Origin: Paralichthys olivaceus
Taxonomy: Eukaryota; Chordata; Actinopteri; Pleuronectiformes; Paralichthyidae
Direction: 5' to 3'
Length of the DNA stretch: 64,000 nucleotides
NCBI RefSeq assembly: GCF_024713975.1
Contig: NC_091111.1
Coordinates: 12,215,001-12,279,000, forward strand
Below, piece by piece: positions 37,231 to 50,400 of this stretch (its first letter is position 1; every line of letters begins with the position of its first letter). Under the pieces are notes generated by a model that was not told the origin of the DNA, ran no database searches, and saw nothing but the letters and a program-made list of their open reading frames with translations. The translations under genes and the position numbers were made by a program.

Positions 37231-37732
37231 TTGGATTTACTTTCCTCAGGTCAAATCATGACTACAAATAAATAGTTTTGTCTCAATCTGTTAATAAAGA
37301 TTTTTTTGGGGGCATTTACGTCTTTATTGACAGTCTAAGGGTGAAATGAGGAGGACACGCAGCAAAGGGCTTGGTCAGGACTAAACTTCTGTTGCAGGAG
37401 GGCTCAAGCCTCCGCACACGGAGCACCCACCCAACAAGGTGAGCAAGTAGGAGCTCCCAAGCAAGTTTCTTGAAACACCACACAGTACCGCATAGATAGA
37501 TTATCAGTGGTGAGCCAGTCCCTGGCTTGTGTCCATATTGTGTGTTACTCCATGGATCACCCCTTTTCCAAAGCTACCGTGGAGACTGAGAGCTTGTAGT
37601 AGTGACTGCCCTGATATTCAGAAGATATTCAGCCTTCTTGCACTGGGCATTCTATCTAGTCTTCCCAGGCCACAGGAAGTTCCAGCTTCACAACTAGTGA
37701 GACATAAACTAAACATATGTAGATCTAATTAA

Positions 37733-37734
<2 letters not shown>

Positions 37735-37781
<47 letters not shown>
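37735..37781. repeat. (CA)n microsatellite
   Basis: About 23 AC units in the fam110c-acp1 interval. Confidence 0.95.
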
Positions 37782-37784
<3 letters not shown>

Positions 37785-38089
37785 ATTTGGCTTAGTGTTG
37801 CAAGTAGACTTCAACAACTCCTGTCACATCTTTAGAAATAAGACATTGGACCTGACACTAAACACATTGGCTGTGTTTACAGTCTTCTGCATGGTGTCTG
37901 ACTGATTGGTGAAATCTGCTTGATAAGAAAAAGAGAAATAGAGCAGAGACAGAGGGGAGCATAGCAAAACATTAAACACTGACACCATAAATCACTTTAT
38001 CCAATGAGCCTTCTCACTTTTATGTAATTCTTGACTTATTCCGCTGAGACTAAGAGAAACACATTCTACACTTTAATGCAGGACTGCAT

Positions 38090-38340
38090 CATTTCTTAAT
38101 TGTGTTTTTACTGATTCATTCACAATAATTACCGACCATCCTCGAGACGTGAATGACAGTGGCTGACTCAAATAAAACATAGATTGCACATTATTAGGTA
38201 TAATTGCTGCAGGCATCTTTTACTTGCAGCTATTGTTTAAATGTTATGTAAAGTAAGCAATAATTGGTAATTATGCATTCAGCGCTAATTTCCAGGAATA
38301 TAAGGTCACTATCCCCTCCCACTTAATTAGTCGGGGGCTA
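38090..38340. promoter_or_regulatory. Candidate conserved non-coding element
   Basis: This non-repetitive block is dense in homeodomain-type and POU-type sites (TTAATTG, ATAATTACC, AATAATTGGTAATTATGCAT, GCGCTAATTTCC). It lacks the repeat relics and long poly-A/T runs of its flanks. Such composition is typical of teleost developmental enhancers, but conservation was not tested. Low confidence. Confidence 0.22.
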
Positions 38341-38689
38341 TTTATCAGAGGCTCATCTTGCTATATTTTTGAACACAACCGTTTCATTTCATTAATATCT
38401 AATTTGTTTTTCACTTCATTTTGTTGTTATTTTTTTTGTCTCAGGACAGAAACCAACATGAAGAGAATATATTTTATTAAATGAGCAATAGACATAGCAT
38501 GGTGCAGAAATTCAAAGCTACATGGATCAACATTTTCATTCTCGCGATTGATCAAATAATAATGTTGAGTGCAGTGTTCTTTAGCTCCACCAAGCTTTGT
38601 CTCGCAGCTCATTTTTTCAGTGTTACACACCTTAGCTTAACTGCTTTGTTTTCCTCTCCCTGCTATCATCATCATATGTTTTCATTTAC

Positions 38690-38870
38690 AACTGGCGGCT
38701 GGTTTTGGTTAAGAAGCTCTTATAATCCCACTGTGCGCTACCAGACCAGCACCAAACAGCAGACAAAGCAAGCGACTACATGGTGAAGAGCCAGATATTT
38801 GCCTCATGAGTTAGAGGTAATTTAAAACAGAGCTACAATGGAGTGAACATTGGACTCAAGTACGAGCTGG
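38690..38870 (+). repeat. Dispersed repeat, copy 2 of a local pair
   Basis: Related to 37060-37230. It contains CAGACCAGCACCAAACAGCA, 'AGCGACTACATGGTGAAGAG', CCAGATATTTGCCTCATGAG and AACAGAGCTACAATGGAGTG in that order, which I recognise as a teleost interspersed repeat. Confidence 0.55.
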
Positions 38871-38984
38871 GAGGGTCGTCCATACCTATTTGTCTACCTG
38901 GCACGGTCTCCCTCGCAAGCTCGTGTTCAGCTGGTGTTATATCCCACTTGCTAGCACGCAAGGGTCCACTCGAGTCCAAAAGAC

Positions 38985-39125
38985 ATAAATGTCATCATCT
39001 GAGGGTTTACAATAGACTACATATAAAGATGGACAACTCATCTCCACTTGCTCCCGCTATTCAGAAAGGAAGCCAATATAGACTGGATATGAACGCCGCC
39101 ATCTTGCGCATTTGAAGCCAGAGTT
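38985..39125 (-). repeat. Fish dispersed repeat ('AAGATGGCGGCGTT ... CATCTTTATATGTAGTCTA')
   Basis: Read on the minus strand it gives GCGCAAGATGGCGGCGTTCA, CAGTCTATATTGGCTTCCTT and TTGTCCATCTTTATATGTAG. This is the opposite orientation of the cores near 9.7 kb and 23.3 kb. It is the most complete of the three copies. Confidence 0.6.
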
Positions 39126-40574
39126 TGTACAGTGATGATTGGGGGATAGAGCCACACGTTTTATAGCATCAAATAACTATTTGCAACCAATTTTACTGGT
39201 TAGATGGAACATACACCAGTGTGATAAGACATATAACAAAGGGAGTAAAACTGAGGACTTATACTTTCTGCATCTGAAAGTATGAGAACTTCCACCGGAG
39301 TCTGTGTGTTGTTAAATTTGAAATCAGGTGGGTGAAACTTAGGCTCCATATATCCCTCATAATTAACCTCCAATTATTTTTATAATTAGTTGCAATATCC
39401 AGCCAATAAGACATTATTTTCCCGCACAACCAAAATGTTAAAAAGTTTTTAGATGTTTTAAAATTATTAAGAATGTTACACCAGAGAATGTATATATATG
39501 CACTCTATATACACCTGCTTATTGTAAATCTGCATTAATGCACTTGGTTTTCTTTCCTCCAAGTTTGTGACCACACTAAACAGTGATGTCATAGTGCACT
39601 GACACACTTGTGCATCCCTGCTGCATAAAACAAACTGTTATAGTAGTTTAATTGAATATAAAAGCTCCCTAATGAAGATAACACAAGCTGATTGTTTGAA
39701 TATTGATTGATCGGATGGTCTGGTGTAAACAATAGTTAAACTAATTAAAACAGGCCCATTATTATCATTTCAGTTTATTTTGTATATAAATACGACAATC
39801 CCAATTTTGTGGATGTATAAATTCTGCAGCTTAATAAGCATAAACACAAGTGCAGTTTCTTTGAAAATACAGCTGCTCTGCTTTTTTCCCCTGATCATAT
39901 TGAGATGATTAAAATCTTTCACTGTGTTGAGACATTGCAACACATCAGGGATACAATCAGTTGCATTACTTAAGCAGAAACAAACTTTCTCATTAATTAA
40001 AGCCATACTTGAAGGAACAAAGAAATATCTGAAGTCTAGAGTTATTATACATCGTAATGAAATCCTACATGTTAAACCATAGTAGCCCTTGATTTCATAA
40101 CAGTTGGTACTACATTTGTCTTTGCTAATATACAGTATATCTATGTCCTGGACCTTGTCATGCATAGATAGTTGTGCTGTCACTAACAACCTCCTCTATT
40201 CACATCTGCAACTGCGAGCACAACCAAAACATGCTATTTTCTTCCAACTAATATTGCCCAGATTATAACGCTTACATTTAAAACAAATCCTTGCACGAAT
40301 AAAAGACTTTGAGTGAATATTAAGCCAATGTTATTAAATGGAAGCATACCCTGTAGCCAATTGGATTTTCTGTAGAACATCTGTAACATCCATCGCTCAA
40401 ATGCTTCATATGTGGGGAAGATGAAAAGCAAACTGTGGGATGTCAGAAAAGGGGAATGGTTGTAATTGACTACATATCAAAGCAGCAAAACAAGAGGCCA
40501 AAAGTCATGAGCTGATGTGGTTTTCACTAATCAAGACGAGTAAAGATTTACTGCAAACTCTTTATGCTTGATTT

Positions 40575-40745
40575 ATTACGATATCCATCCATTTATCCAT
40601 CCATTATCTATAGAGCTTATCCTTTGAGGGTCACGACGGGTGGGGTGGGGCAATCCCACCTCACATTGGGAGGAGGAGTATGGGTCACTGGTCCATTACA
40701 GGCCGAACAACGAGTCACGCTCACAGTCACAACTACAACATCTTA
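40575..40745 (+). repeat. Teleost repeat ('ATCCATCCATTATCTATAGA' type)
   Basis: It starts with tandem ATCC units, then CTTATCCTTTGAGGGTCACG, a G-rich stretch, and GGTCACTGGTCCATTACAGG. This is the head of the same family whose tail is preserved at 14485-14670. Confidence 0.6.
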
Positions 40746-42174
40746 TATCTAATTAAAAAAGAACTTAGTGAACTATTGATCATACTTTAATTTGATAACA
40801 ACAACCTGAAATGACAGACACTATATTTTGGGGTTGTTCAACACATTCATGTGTCCACTTTAGTGCATGAGACACTCTCCTGGCAACCGTTGGACCTCCC
40901 CATTTTATTTAAGCAGTGACGTAAACATAAAATGCAATGAAAATACGTTGTTTATGTCTCTGAGGGATGTGTTGACTGATTCCATGTAGTTTTATTTTGA
41001 GAAAATCTGTTCACTGCTTGGCCCAGATGACAGTGCTGAGCCCAGTGCGTAAAAAGGCTTAGAGAACATGAACTTAGTAATGGGTTTAAGTTATGACGGG
41101 GATGAAAACTCTCTCATTTACTGGCTGTCTCACTTGATTTGTTAGATTTTTCAGAACAGTTAAGACAGCCATTAAAAACATGGAACCGATCCTCCAAAAG
41201 CAGCTCAGCTTCCTTTATTTTAATGTAACACTAATCTTTCTTTTTAGACAAGTTCATAGAAAACCACAGACACGTTCTTTAAAGTTTTGATGTGCAAGGT
41301 GTTATATTTCTTCCTTTCTTATGTCTATTTTTCGCCAAAAAGCATTATACAAGTATGATGCAACATGCAGGAGGATTGGTTAATACTGCACCGCATATAC
41401 CCTCAACACTGTCTGGCCCAGTTGGGACAATTGAAGTTCCCTCATATGGATCACAAATCCATCTGTTTCAAGAAATATGCAGACAGATGGACGTACATAC
41501 AAACTTTGAAAGAGATACTACAAATCCCATAGCTGTCTTTGAGGAGCTAAGGGAGAAATAAAATTCAGCAGTTTGTAGTCTAAATGTACACCTTAATCCT
41601 AAATCATAAAATATTCAATATTTCCCATGCCCATCAGACACAGTCATGTCTGGCCTTTCTGTCGGGGTTCAGCTATTTCTTGTTGTTCATCCAGTAGAAT
41701 TACTCATTCAGATCTGTTTGTTTTATTAGTATGAACTGAGAAAAATGTTTGCACTCGTTTCCATTCACGTCATGAAAGAGAGCTGGCGGTTCGGAGAGGA
41801 GCCTGTGCCGAATATCGTTACTTTCTCTGAATCTTCTGCATCTGTATCTCATTGTTAAATGTAAAACATTTTTTTCTCTTTCCCTCTCTCAGCCCCCCCC
41901 TCCACATAATTATACAGAAACAACATCCTCAGACATTCCTCAGAGGCACATCACAGGCAGTGATGATAATTTCAAAAACAAATATTTTCTTAGAAACACA
42001 CACTCAAACTGTGAGCTTACTGGTGGTTTACAATTACATCGTTTTTCTGCTCTCGAGAAGCGCACGTCACTCACAAAGCTTTACATGCACCATCACTTTA
42101 CGATCCTTCTTTTTAAATGGTCTGTATTTATGTGCAGTACTTTCTCTATCACTCACACACTGCCAGCAAAGTCA

Positions 42175-42265
42175 GCTCAGTATCTTGCTCAAGGACATTT
42201 AGTCACACCTAATGGGAGGGATTGAACGGCTCTGGTTAGGGGACGACCTGCTCTACACTTGAGCA
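42175..42265 (+). repeat. Teleost interspersed repeat, 'CTTGCTCAAGGACA' family
   Basis: CAGTATCTTGCTCAAGGACA, GGGAGGGATTGAACGGCTC and GGACGACCTGCTCTACAC occur in order. It is a diverged copy of the 1830-1990 repeat family. Confidence 0.55.
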
Positions 42266-44379
42266 CACAATTTGCATTTCGAGTATCTTTGCACAGTCTA
42301 GTTCACTCCAGACTCTCTGTTGTGTCTTCCTCATTGGTTCTCATTAAGAATAGTCCTCAGCACCAGTGAATCAGAGGACCCAGGCTAAATACAGCTGCTC
42401 ACAGATCCATGACACTGTTCAGTTTCTGATCTGGTTTGATCTTGTCTCAGTGCATTGCACCTGGTGATGCTGTTTTTCCAAATTCAGGAGGTGTATTTCT
42501 TTGGCTTGTTCTTCTCTGGTGCTTCTCTTCAGTCTTTCTATGCTGCGTGTCTTTCTTTAAGGTTTGAGGGCTGCAGTTAAGGCCATCTGGGATAAAACCC
42601 TCTTCTATTTATTCAGTCACCAGGACTTGTTCATGATCATTACAGGTCTAACATAACTATTTCCGTTGCTCCAAGTAACCTCCAGATGTGTGGCTTAGCA
42701 GGATGCTGCGGTTGTGTATCCCTCTGATGGACATCACCCCAAGGGTGGTAACACTAAAGCTAAACATCATTGCTATTCACATTTCCTTTTTATATTGATT
42801 TATTTTGGCATTGTAAACACTAACCTATACTTAAAAGATGAGAACATGGAGGACTGAAAGTAAACAGTACACATGTGTAAACAGTTGAGTGGTGTAGAAG
42901 TTTGTTTGGCTCCACTTTCTTCAGCGGATGTGGGTTAAACTTTCAGTTTTGGTAAAAATAACGTCACTGCTTCTCCCAGTCTGTCAAGATGTAGACGCCA
43001 AGGAGGTTATGTTGTCATCTGTGTTTGTATTTAAACATTTCCTGCAGAGTGTAATGTGGATCTAGTGAGAAGAAGACTTTTGGTCCTTTGCACAGGTATG
43101 TGCTCTATAGTGCCATTCTAGTTCTTTGAAATACTGACATAAGTCTGGTTCTATGGGCCGACTAAACACATGAATTTAAAATTCATAAAACCTTTTTTTC
43201 AGTTGGCAATTGGGATTTTTCCGTGTCACAGTGAAAGAAAGAGCGTATTTTTTACAACACCTTGTAATATGTTGTTAAAAATATCTCACTCTCTCTAGGT
43301 CCAATACTTTCTCATGACCCCTGTATTCCACACCAGGACTTAGCAAAGCATTATAAGGAATCTGTACGTCTGGAACATTGGGTCTTAATGTCCATGAGGC
43401 TCTTACAGTCTAAAGCATGTACTTGCCATTGTTGCACTATGACATCATAAAAAGTGTGGGGTTGATTAGTCTTGACGGTTGATTTACACTTGTTAATGGT
43501 TTGACTGTAGCCAGGTTGTGTCTCTAATTTACATTGTGGGGGGATCAGAGATGCTCTTTCGTGAGAGGATAAAGGTTTATTTTTCTCCCTCTAACTTTAA
43601 CATTTATTATCAACACTTCAAAGCGGGGGTTGACTAATCTAGCAATAAAATAAAAGTGATTGTTTCAGGCTGGTGAGCCAGATTTGCATATGTTTCTAAT
43701 CATCACAAATTTGTTCTTTCCTGTCTGGCGAACATATGACTTTTTTATTGACTAGATACCAATGGACTGGTTTGTAAGAGCAAGTCATTGTAACAAGAAT
43801 GAACCTGTGCAGTCTACAAATTCATACAAGCCGAATAGGTTCACTCTAAATTATACTTTTTATTACTATATTTATCGCTACATTACTATAACTGATTAAG
43901 TTATTTGTACTGCTGTCTTGTTTTCTGAAGAGGTGGGTTTTAAGAAATGTTTTGAAGGTGGACAGTTCAGTGCAGTCTTTGCATTTTCAAGGAAAGAGAC
44001 TGTTAACATGCAGCACACTGTATGAGTACACCTCCATTATAAAGAGAACGTGTGGCAGAAAGAATGGGACATTAAAAAGAATGGGTGTCATTACTCCACT
44101 ATACAAAACAGCAAGATAAAAGAAGCATATATGCTGTATACTGTATTTGAGGGAGGAGAGGGGGACATAAGTGTTAGGACGAGACTGAGACACTGTGGAG
44201 ACCTGCAGACAAAACATCAACAAGTGTGAAACATCATGGAGAGAAAATGTCTGGTGGACAACAGAGAGAGACAACATTCTGCTGCATCACTTCTGATCCC
44301 AATGAAGACTCTGCTGAGTCCATTTATTCAACAATTGTTCAAGAAGAACATGGATCACTAGTCACTGCGAACTGTAATT

Positions 44380-44485
44380 CAATCCCAACCTGACGGGGGC
44401 AGCAACGTGCCGCAGGGCAGCCGGTCTGTCGGAAACCTACAAGAAGGCTGCGAAGAAGAAAAGGAGGAAGAGAAAAAGCAAGAAG
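44380..44485 (+). promoter_or_regulatory. acp1 5' UTR and proximal promoter
   Basis: The roughly 100 bases before the acp1 ATG change from AT-rich to CpG-containing and purine-rich (ACGGGGGCAGCAACGTGCCG; then GAAGAAGAAAAGGAGGAAGA). They probably contain the transcription start. No TATA box is evident, and the start site is not defined. Confidence 0.35.
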
Positions 44486-47400
44486 ATGGCAGCCTCTGGC
44501 ACAAAGTCGGTTTTATTCGTTTGCCTTGGTAAGAGACGTCTTTTCAATCTAACAGAAGCTCATGTTCAAACTGCAAACACATATTTCCCTGTTCACGAAT
44601 TACTAATGTCGTAGTAATGTGTTAGCGCGCTAACGCCAGTGTTTCAGCTAGCTATGTCGCTCCATTGTTAATTAGCGTCAACATGGAACTAATAAAGTTA
44701 ATTACTATAAATTATTAAAGTTATTTTGAACCAGCTGTTGTTTGTGAGTGTGTGTGTGGCAGGAACATTACTCAGCATGTTGAGCAGAAACGCTGAGTAA
44801 CGCTGCTGTGGTTAATTCATCTGATGAGTAAAAAGTTTGGGTCACGTTGTCCCGTAAATGGCCTCATTTTACGACAGGTCCAACCAGGAAGCTGCTGCGA
44901 GGTTTTAACTCTGTCAAGAAACAAACAAAAATACTTTGAAAGAAACGCATCCGTCCGTATCCGTAATGCGTTTTTAACGTAAAGTATAAATGAGCATAAA
45001 TACTGTGAACGTTTTGATGATGCAGGAAGTCTGTGTTAAGAGACCACGCTGCCGTAAAGTTTAGTGAAGCAGGTGTAAACAAGGCTGCAGAGATTTCGCC
45101 GATGTAAGCTTCTATAATACAAACTGAGTTTTGTCAATATGGGCTTTACAAATAAAGTTTGATTGATTGGTTATTGACATGGAATAACAACACTTGAAAT
45201 GACCACTGACTGCCAGCTCTTGTGATGTATAATGTTATTTGAATCATCTATACTGTAACATGTGTGATGGAAGCGACAAATAAACTTGAATCTGGATGTA
45301 CAAAAAAGTTTCTGGAGTCAGGTTGTGAGAATGAGTGTTGGATATGTTGTTATCTACTTGATGATTCCATGTTTTGTTAATGTAGTTAAAGAGAAAATCA
45401 ATCTTGTGTTGTGCCTCTTCACTGTGCTCTCAAACTGCATAAGCGTTACATTGATATATTTTGTTATATAGCTATTGAAGAAATTTGTATTGCTATAATC
45501 ATTGATATTGTTTTATCTTCCAGTCCTAGCCTGGAGACACCTTTTTTGTTGCCAGCTAAGAGAGTTCCCATCCTTGATTTTAGGAACATTGAACACTAAT
45601 TTGTGTTACTTCCAGTTCAGGGATATATATAGGCTGTCTTGCAGTTATAAACGAGCATTAAAATGTTCATAAGTTTGAAATTGTAGCATTTGTAATTTAG
45701 CTGAGCATCTAAGCTTAAAAACTCCCCAAAATAGTCAGAGTTGTATCCAAATGTATCGCTCTAGGTTCATATCCAACATAACATTTTGTTTGTCATTTTG
45801 AACAGGCAATATTTGCAGATCGCCTATCGCTGAAGCAGTCTTCAGAAAGATGGCAACAGATGCTGGTGTTGTGGATAAGGTAATGTCATAATTACTTTGT
45901 TATTGCATTGTCTAATACCTACATGCATATTTTCTTTTAATCTATCTGTGGAAGTTAGCAACAGGAAGAATACAAAGTGATGAGATTGCACAATCCAAAA
46001 AGTTAGACAACCAAACCAGTTCTGTATGTTTGTTGACATTGTTTACATAGTTTCACAATCCTTTTCATCAAGAAAAGGATCATGAATTTACTTGCTTTAT
46101 CCATCATAAGAAGTATAGACAAACACGATGTGCTGAGGCTTGTATTTATACTGACAAAGCTCAAAGCTATACCTTCAATCTTGTTTTATCAATTGAACTT
46201 GATTGACCTTAACCCCCTCCAATTACCTTTTCTTGATGTTGTTAGATGATAACTTTGACATGCTTTTTACAACCTACACTAAATATTATTAATATATATT
46301 CAATATAGACATGGACAATACAATGATTTGTGGTATCAGTTAGAAAACATTATTCACTGTTGTAACGTTATTGTAACCTAAACAGCTGACCATAATTTAG
46401 ACAAATTATTCAAAGGTTTATATGCTTAAATGGCTCTTGTGTTTTTTTTTTTCAACTGTATTACATTCACAGCTAAATTATTAATACATGGCTGTTTACA
46501 GTATTTTCTCTGTTAATCACCGTTTACTGATGAACTGAAATTTGTGATTTTTGGTGGCAGATTTAAAAGAACTATATCAAAAGTGTCGGGTGATAATATC
46601 TATACCATGAAATTTAAAGAGTTTTATTTGGTTATTGAAAATATTCTATATTTTTATCATTGAAATTATGGTGAAGCTGTGATTGAAGTGGTAAATACAG
46701 TATTTTTACACATGTATTAAATGCTAATAAAATAGTTCATCAACATCATCATCATCCGACTTGTGTTGTTGTTCTCCATGCTCTGTGCTGCCTAGTGGAG
46801 AATAGACAGCGCTGCCACCTCCACCTATGAGATAGGAAACCCTCCAGACTACCGTGGCCAAGCCTGCATGAAGAGGCATAGTGTGCCAATGGGGCATGTG
46901 GCCAGGCAGGTATGACTTCCCATTCCTACAGCACCCCCTTTTTTGCTTTCTGTTGTTGCAGTGGCTCATAGACAGTGGTGCCACATCTGACTGGAATATA
47001 GGCAGCTCACCTGATCCCCGTGGTCTGGCCTGCCTGAGGAATCACGGGACTGAGACAAGTCACAGGGCCCGACAGGTACAAATTCAGATTCAAAAACAGA
47101 TTCCCTGTGGCTCTCCTCACCTCATTGACGCTTGTGTGTGAAGTTGGTAAGATAATGCCTACTTGACATCGAGCTGCCGATGTCACTTCGCACATAACAA
47201 GCACACTGTTCCAAATTTGTTCCAAAACAGACTAACCTTTATTTACACCCCTTAGAATGATCAAAATGACCACTAACTTAGTATTGTCTGTTGTCACTCT
47301 CACTCTAAGAGAATTCTCATTACTTCTGTGGCCTGGTCAGCCATCAAAAACAGTGTTAAAGCGTTTAACTGCTAATATTAATCATTCAAAATTCTTAGTT

Positions 47401-50400
47401 TCAGTTAATGGTGAAACGGTTATTGTCGAACATCGTTGGGACAAACTTCTTTTTGTGATTTCTGTGTTTTGCCTGTTTTCCATGTCCTTCAAGATTTTGA
47501 CAGTTTTATTTGGATCTTGGATTTATGCCTGCTTCCCTCTATATTTGTGTGCCTGTTTCGACTGCTCTCTTTGATTTTTGAGTATTGTCTCTCTCATTTC
47601 TCCGCAGGCCTTGTCCATTTTTGTTTTTTTTTATTAAATTAGCGAAATGAATTTTGTCTGGATGTCTAAATTCAGCCCCTTCCCTGTTTGCTTGCACCAG
47701 TTATGACATTCTGAGAAAAAACAAATACCAGTGGTCTGTGTAATGATTGATGACCACATAGACTGTTAACTATCATAAAGTGCGCGTTGATAATCTATTG
47801 CGACATCACAGTGTTAATAATTTCCCCGGGTGACAACACAGTTGTTACCCATGTAATTTCTTCATGATGTTTTACTCATTGTTTGATATAATTTGAAAGG
47901 GGAAGCATTCTTTGATTATTATAAGCTTTAGAATGTCAGCGAAATCTTGGACCATTTTCTATCTTCTGACTATATCTTTGTTGACGTTCACCAATCAGCT
48001 CCTAATGTTAATCATAAGGAGACACCGTCCCAAGTAATTTTCTTACCACATTTGATTAAAAAATGAGTCAATGCATTAAGTTAATTTGTGCACAAGAAAT
48101 GTGTGTATTAGCCTTACTCAGATTCATAGTTATCAGTATTTTTTACTGATATGAAAAGATGCAAAAAAGAGGTGTATTGAGTTTATTTTCTTAATTCAAA
48201 TTCTGTACGTTAGATTGAATTAGATTCCTTTTTTATTTATAGTGATGATAAAATGGTCAAACTAAAATATCAAGCCTTTGTTAAATTTCTTGCTTGGGAA
48301 TTTTTGTATATTTAATGTTTACTATATCGGTCGATATTTTGGTATTGTCATCTGCATCAAAAAATCCACATTGGTCAAGCTCTATTAAAAACATTAGCCT
48401 GCTGCTCTGCAGGGTAATAAGCAAGGCAAACCTTCATTATTAAATGTTTGTTTAGGTATAGTAGTTGGTGCTTATGTGCAACTTCAATTGCCTAGACCAA
48501 AAAAGTCTGAATATTGGTGGGACTGTGATGTTTTCCATACTACATTCCAGGTTTGGGCCATTTTAACCTGGTCTTCATGTCTGCACACCAGCTTGAGATG
48601 TGATGTCACCCAATTGTATCTAGTGTTAGGGTTCATGTGTCTGTCTGTGAAAATGATGAAGAGCCTCTTGGTCAGGCTTGTTTCCATACTGCTGTGCAAA
48701 ATGATGGCACCTGTGGTGTGTATGAATAGCTGATGAAGCCGATCAATCACTGTATCACATTGCAGCATGTGTTTTAAATCGTGAAACAGGCCTGAAATTA
48801 CACCAAGATGTTTGTCCATGTAGGGCCTTCAGCCCTTATGGAGCACTGGTTTATCCTCAGTGCAACTCTACTCCCCTGTGCACTTAAAATGCTCTTTTTA
48901 TGTTTCCCTGAGAGAACTTGGAGGTTTCGCCCTATGCTTGAGATCTCATCTAATCTCCTCAAAGAAGGGGAGAGGCTCAACCCTTGGCTTAAACCCAGCC
49001 AAATCCACACAATGAGCTTTGACAAGCCTTTTCTCCTTTCCCTCTTCCCTTTATCACCCTTTTCATTTCTAACCATTAGATTTAAGAGAGTTGAAAATTG
49101 TATTTCATACTTCAACATGTTATTGTTGAATCAACATTTGAGGAATGAACGTCACCTTTAGCCAAAATATAATTATACTGTTGTAACCACATTAATTTCA
49201 CCTGTCATCATTGTGGTTTGGATGTAAGAAGTAAAAATGTACCGACTTCGAAAGCGTCTTTTAATCTGTAAAAATGATGTCTGTGTAAAATAAGTATTTA
49301 ATAATGTATGTGTTGTAAGTTACAATTGAAATCTTGGCTGGTGGAGGAACAGATAATGAATGATAGTATAAGAAAATGATGATGATACTACATTATATTA
49401 TTATAAACAATGTAATGTTAAATGCAGAGCCCAATAGATATGGATTTTTGGTGGCCGAAGTTGATAAGGAAATATCAGCTAATAATGATGTCGTCAGCCT
49501 TGTGAGGGGAGGTCCGGTTGGGGGATCGCATCAGGCTTCTTTAATGGCCTCATACAGTTCTTGTGAGAGCGTGATGTAGACAGGAGCCGAGAGATTAGCA
49601 CCGTCTGTAATTATACGTGCCAGAGATCACCACTGTGTGTGAGAGAAAGGGTGTGAGAGTGTTCAAATGGAAAATACAATGATCAGACTCGAGTGGCTTC
49701 AGTCAGACGTTGTGGACTTTGTACGACTTCACAGACTAAACTTCAATCGTTTGTGATTGAATACGTCTATAACTCAACATCTGGAATATTGCAGGAGTTC
49801 TATTCATGTCCTGTTCTTTTGTTCCCGTCTTCTCTCAGTTGTCCCTTGTTGCCCTCATCCTGTTTGAAGCATTCCTATAAATTGACTCCCAAAACCCCTT
49901 TAAAACAGTTCCGGGTACTGTGTGTTGTTATTACTCATTTATTTTCAATTGCTGCTTGTTCCATTAAATCATCACGGAGCACAGTGGACACTTTGCACAA
50001 CTCCCCTCCACATGTTTACAGATGTGCAGCTTAGATCCCTTTCATTAGCAGTTTGCTGGCGAATCCAGAATCGTATCAAAGCTGTTATCTTTGAGATTTC
50101 AGCCCTGGTTGACTTGGCCACACCCGTGGTTACTATGGTAACGGCAAATGTGTTCTTCCTTTTATTCTTCCAGAAAACAAAAACAAAGCGATCACTGGTG
50201 TATCTGTTCACTACACAGCCCAACATGCTTTTTGAAGAAGTAGTTCAGATGGCAATTATTGCAACCACGATCTGATTTCATGCTGTGCACAGCTCGAATA
50301 GTTTTTCCTCACAACAGCAGAGCAAAGTTTAAGTTTGCTACCTTGCTGAGAAGGAACAACTCTGCATGTTCTGCAGCTCACTGTGGCTGCTTCTCCTTGT

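Larger units (their letters stand above)
34640..44380. other. Gene-free interval between fam110c and acp1
   Basis: Nearly 10 kb without an exon I can support on either strand. SH3YL1 lies here in human but its characteristic SYLF-domain and SH3-domain motifs were not found by eye. Contents are several repeats, a CA array, AT-rich unique sequence, and a possible conserved non-coding block near 38.1-38.35 kb. Short open frames such as 41292-41561 match no family. Confidence 0.5.

Noticed and set aside
48484-48819. 111-codon minus-strand frame in the acp1 intron after the alternative exons
   Set aside because: No recognisable domain, no splice-site framing; treated as chance.
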